DNA of 64,000 nucleotides from an uncultured Holophagaceae bacterium. Lineage in GTDB: Bacteria > Acidobacteriota > Holophagae > Holophagales > Holophagaceae. The stretch lies in contig CAIWKE010000020.1 in the NCBI GenBank assembly GCA_903913215.1, positions 1 through 64,000 on the forward strand. The letters are read 5' to 3'. The number at the start of each line of letters is the position of its first letter. Position 1 is the stretch's first letter. Made by a program: the position numbers and the translations under genes. This document shows positions 30,072-38,446 of the stretch, piece by piece. The notes beneath the pieces are model-generated. The model was not told where the DNA came from. It ran no database searches and was given only the letters and a program-made list of their open reading frames with translations.

Positions 30072-30674
30072 ATGCGCTGCCCCTTCTGTGGACACCTCGA
30101 GGACAAGGTGGTGGACTCCCGCGAGTCCCGCGAGGGCGACTCCATCCGGCGCCGTCGGGAGTGCCTCTCCTGCTCCCGCCGTTTCACCAGCTATGAGCGG
30201 GTGGAGGAAGTGCCCCTGGTGATCCTCAAGAAGGATGGCCGCCGGGAACCCTTCGATCGCCAGAAGCTCATGAAGGGGCTGCTGCTGGCCTGCCAGAAGC
30301 GGCCCGTGTCGCTGGCCCGCATCGAGGAACTGGTGGGGGATCTCCAGGCCCGGCTCATGGAGCGCCCGGACCGGGAGATCCGCAGCCGTGACCTGGGCGA
30401 GCTCATCATGGATGAACTGAAGGGCCTGGACCAGGTGGCCTACGTCCGCTTCGCCAGCGTGTACCGAGACTTCAAAGACCTGCCGGACTTCGTGCGGGCC
30501 TTCGAGGGTCTGGTCCACAAGGAGGCGGCCTCGGGCCGCGCCGCACCCAGCACGGTACCCAGCCCGGCCCTCCGCCCCGTGGCGTCCAAGGCCGAGCCCG
30601 CGAAACCACTGGTTCCAGCCCTCTTCCCAGGCGAAACCGTGGATATCGCACCAAAAAAGGGTCGTCGCAAGTAG
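30072..30674 (+). CDS. nrdR: Ribonucleotide reductase regulator NrdR with C-terminal extension
   Basis: NrdR is an ATP/dATP-sensing repressor of ribonucleotide reductase genes. Zinc ribbon cysteines are at 3, 6, 31 and 34 (CPFC and CLSC), followed by an ATP-cone domain from about 49 to 139. The usual family length is about 150 residues; this protein is 200, with an extra Ala/Pro/Lys-rich tail from about 152. No NrdR box can be judged here because no nrd genes are in the window. Confidence 0.94.
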   Translation: MRCPFCGHLEDKVVDSRESREGDSIRRRRECLSCSRRFTSYERVEEVPLVILKKDGRREPFDRQKLMKGLLLACQKRPVSLARIEELVGDLQARLMERPDREIRSRDLGELIMDELKGLDQVAYVRFASVYRDFKDLPDFVRAFEGLVHKEAASGRAAPSTVPSPALRPVASKAEPAKPLVPALFPGETVDIAPKKGRRK

Positions 30675-30702
30675 GGCTACACTGGAGGCTCGAGGTTTCC
30701 CT

Positions 30703-33171
30703 GTGGCCGATGACATTCTCCTGCCCCCATTACCCGAGGAGCAGCCCAAGCTGCCCGAGGAGTTGCCGGTCCTGCCGCTTCGGGACGTGGTGGTCTATCC
30801 CTACGTGATCCTGCCCCTGAGCATCAGCCGCGAAAAGTCCATCCGCGCCGTGGACACGGCCCTGGTGGAGAACCGCATGATCCTGCTGCTGTCGCAGAAG
30901 CAGACAGAGATGGACAATCCACGGCCCGAGGACCTCTACCAGGTGGGCACGGCGGCCCTCATCATGCGCGTCCTGAAGCTGCCGGACGGGCGCATCCGCG
31001 CCCTGGTGCAGGGCCTCCAGAGGGTTCGCGTGGAGTACTTCACTGAGACCGAGAACCTCTTCAAGGCCCGGGTGGAGCCCCTGGCGGAACCCGAGTTGAA
31101 ATCCCCGGACCTGGAGCAGGACGCCCTGCTGCGCAGCGTGAAGCAGACCCTGGAAAAGGCCGTGGCCCTGGGTAAGACCCTGCCCCAGGAGGTACTCGTC
31201 ATCGCCAGCAACCTGGACAATCCCGGCCGACTGGCGGACCTGGTGGCCTCCAACCTGGACCTCAAGCTCCAGCAGACCCAGGAAGTCCTTGAGATCGCCC
31301 ACCCGGGGCTGCGGCTCAAGCGCGTGAACGAGTTGCTGCAGCGCGAGATCCAGCTGCTGGAAGTCCAGCAGAAGATCACCATGGAAGCCCGCGGCGAGAT
31401 GGACAAGAGCCAGCGGGAATACTACCTCCGCCAACAGCTCAAGGCCATTCAGCAGGAACTGGGCGAGGGCTCGGAACTGGGCGAGGAGGTCACCGCCTTC
31501 CGCGAGAAGCTGGCGAAGATGAAGGTGCCCGAGGAGCCCCTGGTCGAGATCGAGCGCAACCTCAAGAAGCTCGAGCGCATGCACCCGGATTCCAGCGAGA
31601 CCGCCGTGACGCGGACCTACCTGGAGTGGATGACAGAGCTGCCCTGGGGCCAGACCACCGAGGACAATCTCGACCTGGTGCAGGCCCAGACCGTGCTGGA
31701 CGAGGACCACTTCGGCCTGGCCAAGATCAAGGACCGGCTGCTGGAATTCCTGGCTGTGCGCAAGCTCAAGCCTGATCTCCGCGGCACCATCCTCTGCTTC
31801 GTGGGCCCTCCGGGTGTGGGCAAGACCTCGCTCGGCAAGTCCATCGCCCGGGCCCTGGGTCGGAAGTACTCCCGCATCTCCCTCGGCGGCGTCCACGACG
31901 AAAGCGAAATCCGCGGCCACCGGCGCACCTATGTCGGCGCCATGCCTGGCCGCATCGTGCAGGCCCTGCACCAGGTCAAGAGCATGAACCCCGTCATCAT
32001 GCTGGACGAAGTGGACAAGATCGGCCGCGATCAGCGGGGTGATCCCAGTGCAGCCCTGCTGGAAGTGCTCGACCCCGAGCAGAACCACACCTTCCGGGAC
32101 CACTACCTGAACGTGCCCCTGGACCTCTCCCAGGTCCTCTTCCTGGCCAACGCCAATGAGTTGGAGCCCATCCACCCGGCCTTCAAGGACCGCATGGAGA
32201 TCATCTATCTCAGCAGCTACACCCTGGAGGAGAAGCTGGGCATCGCCGAACGCCACCTGGTGCCCAAGCAGCTTGAGAAGCATGGCATCACCGGAAAGCA
32301 GCTCAGCATCTCGAAGAGGGCCATCCGCGCCATCATCACGGGCTACACCCGTGAGGCGGGCCTGCGCCAGCTGGAGCGGGAGATCGGCGCGGTCTGCCGC
32401 AAGGTGGCCCGCCGGGTGGCCGAAAAGAAGCTGCGCAAAAAGCTGGCCCTGGATGACGCCAGCATCCACGAGCTGCTGGGCCCCGTGAAGCTCCTCCAGG
32501 ACGAGCGGCTCAAGGCTCCCCGCATCGGCGTGGTCACAGGCTTGGCCTGGACCTCCGTGGGTGGCGACGTACTCTTTGTGGAAGCCCTCAAGATGCCCGG
32601 CAAGGGGCAGCTGATCCTCACCGGCCAGCTGGGCGACGTCATGAAGGAAAGCGCCCAGGCAGCCCTCAGCTACATCCGCAGCCGGGGGGAGGCCTTCCAG
32701 ATCGACCCGGAAGTCTTCCAGAAGCAGGATCTCCACATTCACTTCCCGGAAGGTGCCATTCCCAAGGACGGTCCCAGCGCCGGCCTGGCCATCGCCACCG
32801 TGCTGCTGTCGGTCATCAAGGGCGTGCCCGTTCGAAACACCTTCGCCATGACCGGCGAAATCGACCTGCGCGGCGAAGCCCTGGCCATCGGCGGCCTCAA
32901 GGAAAAGGCCTTGGCGGCCCTACGGTTGGGCATCAAGGAGATCCTCATCCCCCATAGCAACCTCAAGGATCTCGAAGAAATCGATCCCGAGTTGCGCAAC
33001 CAGTTGCATTTTCACCCAGTTAAGCACGTGGAAGAAGTCTTCGAGCAGGCCCTGGTGGGCTGGGTACGCCCCGAGGCCCCCCCGACCCCTCGACAGCCAG
33101 CCAAGGCCAAAGCGAAACCCGCGGCCAAGCCCAAGCCCAAAGCCGTGGCCAAGACGCGGCGCAGGAAATAG
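30703..33171 (+). CDS. lon: ATP-dependent protease Lon
   Basis: Lon degrades misfolded and regulatory proteins in the cytoplasm. The 822-residue protein has the LON substrate domain (about 20-215), AAA+ domain with Walker A GPPGVGKTS near 368 and Walker B VIMLDEVDKI near 430, and the Ser-Lys protease domain with the catalytic Ser in PKDGPSAGLA near 691 and Lys in GGLKEKALAA near 733. The GTG start at 30703 has GAGG seven bases upstream. The last 30 residues form a Lys/Ala/Pro-rich basic tail ending TRRRK, not typical of Lon. Confidence 0.96.
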   Translation: MADDILLPPLPEEQPKLPEELPVLPLRDVVVYPYVILPLSISREKSIRAVDTALVENRMILLLSQKQTEMDNPRPEDLYQVGTAALIMRVLKLPDGRIRALVQGLQRVRVEYFTETENLFKARVEPLAEPELKSPDLEQDALLRSVKQTLEKAVALGKTLPQEVLVIASNLDNPGRLADLVASNLDLKLQQTQEVLEIAHPGLRLKRVNELLQREIQLLEVQQKITMEARGEMDKSQREYYLRQQLKAIQQELGEGSELGEEVTAFREKLAKMKVPEEPLVEIERNLKKLERMHPDSSETAVTRTYLEWMTELPWGQTTEDNLDLVQAQTVLDEDHFGLAKIKDRLLEFLAVRKLKPDLRGTILCFVGPPGVGKTSLGKSIARALGRKYSRISLGGVHDESEIRGHRRTYVGAMPGRIVQALHQVKSMNPVIMLDEVDKIGRDQRGDPSAALLEVLDPEQNHTFRDHYLNVPLDLSQVLFLANANELEPIHPAFKDRMEIIYLSSYTLEEKLGIAERHLVPKQLEKHGITGKQLSISKRAIRAIITGYTREAGLRQLEREIGAVCRKVARRVAEKKLRKKLALDDASIHELLGPVKLLQDERLKAPRIGVVTGLAWTSVGGDVLFVEALKMPGKGQLILTGQLGDVMKESAQAALSYIRSRGEAFQIDPEVFQKQDLHIHFPEGAIPKDGPSAGLAIATVLLSVIKGVPVRNTFAMTGEIDLRGEALAIGGLKEKALAALRLGIKEILIPHSNLKDLEEIDPELRNQLHFHPVKHVEEVFEQALVGWVRPEAPPTPRQPAKAKAKPAAKPKPKAVAKTRRRK

Positions 33172-33255
33172 GACGATTAACCGCTAAACCACTTGGTAAC
33201 AGACACATCCCTTGCCTCGACCAACCGGAGACCTATCCTTCAATGGAGGTTCGCC

Positions 33256-33630
33256 ATGTGGGTCGAGGCTTTCTCCTTGGTGCTGCAGCTCCCGCCCCTG
33301 GCCTTCGGCCCGGCTCGCCCCCCGGAGGCCTTCATTCCACCCCGGGAGTTGATTTGTTCCGTGGGTGAGCTGGGGCGCCCCCCGGCTGAATTCCGGTTCT
33401 CCACTCCGGTAGCCCGCTCCGGGCCAGCCCTCGGCCCCCTGCAACCCGCCCCGGAGACCTACCTCATCAACCGTCCAGTGGACATCCTCCTGCTCCTGTC
33501 CATGGCCTATGCGGGCAAGGCCAGTTGGGATACCACCCCCTGGTCCACCCGGACCTGGGGGGCCGCCGGCGGCGTCGCCCCCGTCCTTATTCCGACCGTG
33601 GCGCCGCCTTCCTGGGTCTTCTCACACTAG
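33256..33630 (+). CDS. Small hypothetical protein
   Basis: A 124-residue frame begins at an ATG with GGAGG eight bases upstream. The product is proline-rich and weakly hydrophobic, with no domain that I recognise and no clear signal peptide. The good ribosome site is the main support; codon composition is GC-rich like its neighbours. It ends 2 bases before a parS-like site. It may be a lineage-specific protein or a chance frame. Confidence 0.45.
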   Translation: MWVEAFSLVLQLPPLAFGPARPPEAFIPPRELICSVGELGRPPAEFRFSTPVARSGPALGPLQPAPETYLINRPVDILLLLSMAYAGKASWDTTPWSTRTWGAAGGVAPVLIPTVAPPSWVFSH

Positions 33631-33632
33631 GG

Positions 33633-33648
33633 GGTTCCACGTGGAACA
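33633..33648. other. parS-like centromere site 1
   Basis: The 16-mer GGTTCCACGTGGAACA contains the perfect 14-bp palindrome GTTCCACGTGGAAC, one base from the ParB consensus TGTTCCACGTGGAACA. It lies in the 18-base gap between two convergent genes, about 14 kb from the dnaA-dnaN origin region. parS sites characteristically cluster around the chromosomal origin. Confidence 0.8.
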
Positions 33649-34965
33649 CTACCGGGTCTTGAGTGAAGCCAGGTACTTGCCGACCAGTTCCGCCTCTTGC
33701 TCGGTGCCCGCGAAGGGGGGCATGCGGTCCAGGTAGGGATTCAGGGCCGGGTCCAGCTCCCGGAGGCCCTGCACGATGAACACATTGTCCTCAGGACTGT
33801 TGGAAGCCGTGAGGGCCCGCAGGCTGCGGTAGCCCTCGCGGGTGTGGCAGGCCAGGCACTGGGCCCGGAAGATGGCCTCACCCCGCGCCAGATCGGTATC
33901 ACCTTTGGAAGCAGCAAAAGCCCGGGCCCAGGCATTCCCCGCCAGGAAGCCTTCCCTCTGGAAGGCCGCCACCTGATCGACGCGAATGCCATTGGAGTAC
34001 ATGACCCCCCGGATGACGAAGGGCTTCCGGGCGACTTCGCGGATCCATTCGAAGCCACCAAAACCCCAACAGGCCAGCAACAAGCCCAACAGAGCCACAG
34101 GCCGCCGGAAGGAGGCCGGGGACAGGCGCGCCCAGAGGGCCAGGAGCCCAGGCACCAGGAAGGCGCCCAATCCAAACAGGGCCCAACGGAAGCCCTGGGC
34201 CAGGCCCGTGCTGCCCTGCAGGTTGCCCAGGACCAGGGCCCGGGTTGGGGCGGGAAAGCTTTGGAAGTAGTACCAGCCCGACAAGGCCGCTGCCAGCACC
34301 CCCCCGCCCACGAAGAGGGCCGAAGGACGGAGGATGCGGGAGCGCAGGGACGGTTCCAAGGGGCAACCCGCCTGGGCCCAAAGCCCCCCCAAGGCCAGTG
34401 CCACGCTGCTGCGCAGCAGGAGGCTGGGCAGATAGGTGGTGTTGAAGAAGCCGTCCCACATGGCGTGACTGGTGGTCCAACCCTGGCCGGGGCTCAGCAT
34501 GAAGGTGATGATGCCGTTGATGACCACCAGGCTGAGCCAGGCGCAGAGGGCATAGAGCCAGGCCACGATGACCCTCTGGTTGGGCCGCAATCGGTGGTAG
34601 GCCAGGACGAAGACCACCAGGGTTGCCATCTCCCCGGCGAAGAGCACCCACTCAATGGCCCAGCCCATGACGAAGGCCCGGATGAGGTGCTGGGTGGCCG
34701 TGGGATTCACGAGGCCGATGGCCACCCAGATGCCGACCCCCGTGCCTGCCCCAAAGATGCTGGAGAGCCAGAGCAGGGCCTTGGCCCGCTGCCACAACCA
34801 GGCCAGCAGCTCCGAATCTGCGGCAGCTTGGGCCCGACGCTCCATGACCGCCAACCAGATCCCCGCCCCCACGACCAAGTGGGCGATGGACACATGGATG
34901 ATGCTGATGAGGCCGATGATCCAACCACTGCCCAAGAAAGGGATGTCCCACACTGGATGGTTCAT
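33649..34965 (-). CDS. Cytochrome bd-like subunit I with fused C-terminal cytochrome c domain
   Basis: The 438-residue membrane protein has about nine hydrophobic segments; the first helix region, IHVSIAHLVVGAGIWL, resembles the haem-binding start of CydA, and GWAIEWVLFAGEMA recalls the next helix. The C-terminal 90 residues are a mono-haem cytochrome c domain with CLACH at 370-374 and a likely axial Met415 in YLDRMPPFAG. Classical quinol bd oxidases lack this domain; c-fused members of the bd superfamily are known. The ATG at 34965 overlaps the upstream gene (ATGA) and has GAGGAG. The electron acceptor is not predictable. A 1209-residue frame that extends past this start is spurious. Confidence 0.78.
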   Translation of the reverse strand: MNHPVWDIPFLGSGWIIGLISIIHVSIAHLVVGAGIWLAVMERRAQAAADSELLAWLWQRAKALLWLSSIFGAGTGVGIWVAIGLVNPTATQHLIRAFVMGWAIEWVLFAGEMATLVVFVLAYHRLRPNQRVIVAWLYALCAWLSLVVINGIITFMLSPGQGWTTSHAMWDGFFNTTYLPSLLLRSSVALALGGLWAQAGCPLEPSLRSRILRPSALFVGGGVLAAALSGWYYFQSFPAPTRALVLGNLQGSTGLAQGFRWALFGLGAFLVPGLLALWARLSPASFRRPVALLGLLLACWGFGGFEWIREVARKPFVIRGVMYSNGIRVDQVAAFQREGFLAGNAWARAFAASKGDTDLARGEAIFRAQCLACHTREGYRSLRALTASNSPEDNVFIVQGLRELDPALNPYLDRMPPFAGTEQEAELVGKYLASLKTR

Positions 34966-36041
34966 GGGCGCTCCTCGCCTTGCACCGACTGGTTGGCCCA
35001 GCGCAGAAGGAGAACCAGCAGGGCCACCAGGCCCGCCAGGCTCAGGGCAAAGAGGCCCGTGGAGAACCAATCCGTGCGATGGGGCAGGGTCTGGACCTGG
35101 AACCCGAAGGCCCCCAGGGCCAAGTCCCGGATCTTGTCCCGCAGGAGGATCATGCCCAGCACTGAGACTCCAGCCAGGCCCAGGGGCGGCCAGACAGCCT
35201 TCGGCTGGGCGCCCTCCTGGCTGGCGGGGATGGCCATGAAGAGGGCCAGGAAGCCGCAGGCCAGGGAGCCCCAGAGCAGGAGGCTGGCCCCGCTGGTGCC
35301 GGCAAGCAAGGGGTCCAGCACCGCGGCCGGCTGTTTCAGCAGCAACCAGGGGCCCCAGGCCAGCTGGCTGAGGGTCGCCCCGATGAACCAGCGCAGCCCC
35401 GCCGACTGGGCGAAGAAGACCTTCCGCCAGGCCCCCCAGGCCGCGAGGAACAGCCCTGCCACGGCCACCATGCTGGCCACCATGTGCAGGTAACGGGGCC
35501 AGAAGGTGGGGTCCGTGTGGTTCATGCGCAGCCCATGGACCGAGGCCGCCGCGTGGGCCGCCCAGGCATCCAGGCGCAAGGAGAGCGTACTGACGTTCAC
35601 CAGCATGAGCCCCACCCCCGCCAGCAGAAGGGCCGAAAGGAGGCCACTGAAGGTCCGCGGTTTCTCCCCACCCCCCACAAAGCGGTAGAGCAGCACATAG
35701 CCGCCCATCAGCAGGAAGATCACCGACAACCAGGGGAAGGCGCTCAATACCGAGGCCGTGTAGAAGAACTGGCCGTAGAGCAGCTGCAGGAAGAGCAGGG
35801 GCGCCACGCCCAGGGTGATGGTGAAAGTGAGGGCCGGGGGCAGTATGGGCCCCAGGCGCCGCAGCAACTCCCGGTCCTGGCTCCGCCCCAGCATTGCGTG
35901 GCAGGCGAGCAGGATCGTGCCGCCCACCGCCAGGTTTACCGCCATGAGGTGCAGGGTGAAGGTGGCCGTGAGCAGGGCCTTCAGCACTCCGGGCGGGAGA
36001 GGCAGGAACAGCGGGTCCGGGACCGGAAGGGGTGGCGGCAT
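34962..36041 (-). CDS. Polytopic membrane protein, partner of the cytochrome bd-like/c protein
   Basis: The 359-residue protein has eight or nine hydrophobic segments and several histidines at membrane edges (TFTLHLMAVNLAVGG near 27-41, RYLHMVASMVAVAG near 202-215) that could bind haem. It is not recognisable as a standard CydB. CAGGAG precedes the ATG at 36041. The stop overlaps the next start, so both are made from one mRNA and probably form a two-subunit respiratory complex. The name rests on context. Confidence 0.7.
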   Translation of the reverse strand: MPPPLPVPDPLFLPLPPGVLKALLTATFTLHLMAVNLAVGGTILLACHAMLGRSQDRELLRRLGPILPPALTFTITLGVAPLLFLQLLYGQFFYTASVLSAFPWLSVIFLLMGGYVLLYRFVGGGEKPRTFSGLLSALLLAGVGLMLVNVSTLSLRLDAWAAHAAASVHGLRMNHTDPTFWPRYLHMVASMVAVAGLFLAAWGAWRKVFFAQSAGLRWFIGATLSQLAWGPWLLLKQPAAVLDPLLAGTSGASLLLWGSLACGFLALFMAIPASQEGAQPKAVWPPLGLAGVSVLGMILLRDKIRDLALGAFGFQVQTLPHRTDWFSTGLFALSLAGLVALLVLLLRWANQSVQGEERP

Positions 36042-36165
36042 ACAGGTGCTCCTGTGGGTTCAACGAGGGCCCGGAAGCCTCGCCACTCCAGGTTAGCGTC
36101 GGATGCGGATTCCGGGCGCGGGGTTCACGCTTTGCTTCGGTAGACTGAGGGTTCGCGAGGTGTGC

Positions 36166-37077
36166 GTGGGTCTGCTTGACGGCTTGTTGAACCAATTCAA
36201 AAAGGGGCTGAAACGCACCCAGGAGCTGGTGCTGGCGCCCATGGGCCGCCTGCTGGGCCTGCGTCGCCTGGACGAGGCCCAACTGGAGGAGCTCGAGGAT
36301 CTGCTGCTCCAGGCGGACCTGGGCGTGAAGGCCGTGGATCAGCTCATGACGCGGCTCCGCACCGAACTGAAGGGCGGCTCCGAGGTGGATCCCAAGGCCA
36401 TCCTTAAGGAAGAACTGCTGAAGCTGCTGCACCAGCGGCCAGCCCTGCCCTTCCAGGCGGCAGGCACCCAGGTGGTGCTGCTGGTAGGCGTCAACGGCGT
36501 GGGCAAGACCACCACCCTGGGCAAGCTGGCGGCCTTCCTGAAACGCCGCGGCGAGGGCGTCCTGGTGGTCGCGGGCGACACCTTTCGCGCCGCGGCCATC
36601 GATCAGTTGGAGCTCTGGGGTCAGCGGGCTGGAGTGCCTGTGATCCGCAACCAGATGGGCGGAGATCCTGCCGCCATCGCCTTTGACGGCGCCACCAGCG
36701 CCAAGGCCAAGGGCACCTCCTGGGTGCTCATCGACACGGCGGGCCGCCTGCACACCAAGGACCACCTCATGAAGGAGCTGGATAAGATCCACCGCAGCCT
36801 CCAGAAGGTGATCCCCGACGCTCCCCACCGGGTCCTGCTGGTGCTGGACGCCACCACGGGCCAAAACGGCCTCCAGCAGGCTGAGGTCTTCGCCCGGACG
36901 GCCGGGGTCACCGATCTGGTGCTCACCAAGTTGGACGGCAGCGCGAAGGGGGGCGTGGTGGTGCCCATCCTGGACCGCCTCCGGCTCCCCATCGCCTTCG
37001 TGGGGGTGGGCGAGGGTGTTGACGACCTCATCCCCTTCGACGCCGAAGCCTTTGTGGACGGCCTTCTCGATGTCTGA
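36166..37077 (+). CDS. ftsY: Signal recognition particle receptor FtsY
   Basis: FtsY is the membrane-associated GTPase that receives ribosome-nascent chain-SRP complexes. The 303-residue protein has the NG domain with G1 GVNGVGKTTTLGKLA near 107, DTFRAAAIDQLELW near 133, DTAGRLHTK near 190 and TKLDGSAKGG near 256. The GTG at 36166 has GAGG five bases upstream; the frame open from 36103 is not needed. No long acidic N-terminal A domain is present, as in short FtsY forms. The stop overlaps the ribD start by eight bases. Confidence 0.95.
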   Translation: MGLLDGLLNQFKKGLKRTQELVLAPMGRLLGLRRLDEAQLEELEDLLLQADLGVKAVDQLMTRLRTELKGGSEVDPKAILKEELLKLLHQRPALPFQAAGTQVVLLVGVNGVGKTTTLGKLAAFLKRRGEGVLVVAGDTFRAAAIDQLELWGQRAGVPVIRNQMGGDPAAIAFDGATSAKAKGTSWVLIDTAGRLHTKDHLMKELDKIHRSLQKVIPDAPHRVLLVLDATTGQNGLQQAEVFARTAGVTDLVLTKLDGSAKGGVVVPILDRLRLPIAFVGVGEGVDDLIPFDAEAFVDGLLDV

Positions 37078-38197
37078 CCTGGCCCTCGTCCCGGCCAGCG
37101 CCTGGGCCCTGGCCACGGGCGGGCCCTGGCCCGAACCGGAGGGCCTGAGCGGTGATGCCCACTTCATGGCCCTGGCCCTCCAGGAGGGCTTGAAGGGGGT
37201 GGGCCTGGCCAGCCCCAACCCACCCGTGGGCTGCGTCCTCGTCCGAGGGGGCCAAGTCCTGGGTGCAGGGGTCCACACCCGGGCCGGGGATCCTCACGGC
37301 GAGATCATGGCCCTCCGCGATGCCGAGGCCCGGGGCGAGGACCCACGGGGTTCCACGGCCTACGTCACCCTGGAACCCTGCTGCCACCAGGGCCGCACGG
37401 GTCCCTGCACTCAGGCTCTCCTACAGGCGGGAGTGGCCCGCGTGGTCGTGGGCGTACGGGATCCCAACCCCCGAGTGGACGGCGGTGGCCTGGCCATCCT
37501 CCGGGCCCAGGGCCTCGACGTTGAAGAAGGCGTCCTAGGTGACGCCTGCAGCCGCTTCCACGCCCCTTTCTTTAAGCTGATTCGCACCGGGCTGCCCTGG
37601 GTGAGCCTCAAGCTGGCCATGGGTTCGGACGGTTCCCTGGGCCCCGTGGGTCAGACCACCTCCGTGACTCCGCCCGAGGTCCAGCGCCTGGCCCACGCCC
37701 TGCGCCGGGCCTCGGAAGCCATCGTGGTGGGCCGCCACACCATCGAGGTGGACAACCCCCAGCTCACGGACCGCTGGCCCGCGCCCACAGCCCCTCACCG
37801 CAGCTTTGCCCGGGTGGTCATGGACGAGCAGGGCCAAGTGCCCCCCACGGCCCGGATTTGGGGTCCCGTGGCGGGTCAGCCCGCCTATCGCGCCGTCACC
37901 GGCGAGCCCATGCCCCTGCGGGGGGTGGAGGACCTACGCCTCCCCCCGGCGGGTCACGGCTGCAGCCTGCGTCACCTCCTGCACGAACTGGCGGCCCTGG
38001 GCGCCGGACGGGTCCTCATTGAGGGGGGCGGCACCCTGGTCCGGGCCTTCCTGGAGCAGGGTCTGGCGGACGAATTCCACCGCTTCCAGTCTGATCAACC
38101 CGCAGGCGGGCCACCCCTGGACTTGCCCCTGAACCCCGCCTGGACCCGGCGAGCCACGGCGAGCTGGCCTGGCGGGCGCTGGGAGGTCTGGCGCTAG
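37070..38197 (+). CDS. ribD: Riboflavin biosynthesis bifunctional deaminase/reductase RibD
   Basis: RibD performs deamination then reduction of the pyrimidine intermediate in riboflavin synthesis. The N-terminal deaminase has the zinc site HGE near 75-77 and EPCCHQGRTGPC near 101-112. The C-terminal reductase (about 180-375) has ASEAIVVGRHTIEVDNPQL and GAGRVLIEGGGTLV. The 375-residue length is normal. The ATG at 37070 overlaps ftsY. No other rib genes are in the window and no FMN riboswitch is expected this close to ftsY. Confidence 0.93.
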   Translation: MSDLALVPASAWALATGGPWPEPEGLSGDAHFMALALQEGLKGVGLASPNPPVGCVLVRGGQVLGAGVHTRAGDPHGEIMALRDAEARGEDPRGSTAYVTLEPCCHQGRTGPCTQALLQAGVARVVVGVRDPNPRVDGGGLAILRAQGLDVEEGVLGDACSRFHAPFFKLIRTGLPWVSLKLAMGSDGSLGPVGQTTSVTPPEVQRLAHALRRASEAIVVGRHTIEVDNPQLTDRWPAPTAPHRSFARVVMDEQGQVPPTARIWGPVAGQPAYRAVTGEPMPLRGVEDLRLPPAGHGCSLRHLLHELAALGAGRVLIEGGGTLVRAFLEQGLADEFHRFQSDQPAGGPPLDLPLNPAWTRRATASWPGGRWEVWR

Positions 38198-38245
38198 GGA
38201 GGTCTGGATACCGAAGGCCTCAGGCCAATAGACGGAAAACGGGAT

Positions 38246-38446
38246 CTACCCCCCGCCCACCAACCGCACGACTTCCAGGCGATCTCCCTCCTGGAGGGGT
38301 GTGGCTCCATGGTCCGCCCGGCGGATCACCTCGCCATTCAGCTCGATGGCGCTGCCATAAGACGGCAGGACCAGCCAGGCCGCCAGATCTGCCAGGGTGG
38401 TCAGCTCGGGTGTGTCTCGTGCCTCGCCGTTGAGCAATAGCCTCAC
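38246..38446 (-). CDS. thiS: ThiS-like sulfur carrier protein
   Basis: The 66-residue protein has the MoaD/ThiS beta-grasp pattern: VRLLLNGEA at the start, SAIELNGEVI near 35-44, LQEGDRLEVVRLVGGG at the end. The C-terminal Gly-Gly is the site of thiocarboxylate formation. The start is a GTG at 38446 with GGAGG upstream, and it overlaps the stop of the Cys/Met PLP gene (GTGA). No thiamine genes flank it. It may serve thiamine synthesis or act as a sulfur donor for the coupled PLP enzyme, as with the HcyS carrier in Wolinella. Confidence 0.82.
   Translation of the reverse strand: MRLLLNGEARDTPELTTLADLAAWLVLPSYGSAIELNGEVIRRADHGATPLQEGDRLEVVRLVGGG

Noticed and set aside
30730-32742. 670-residue frame antisense to lon
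   Set aside because: Shadow of lon with biased composition and no recognisable domain.
33649-37278. 1209-residue open frame on the minus strand
   Set aside because: Only the last 438 codons encode the bd-like/cyt c protein. The upstream part is antisense to ftsY and ribD and out of frame with the partner membrane gene, and it has no family resemblance.
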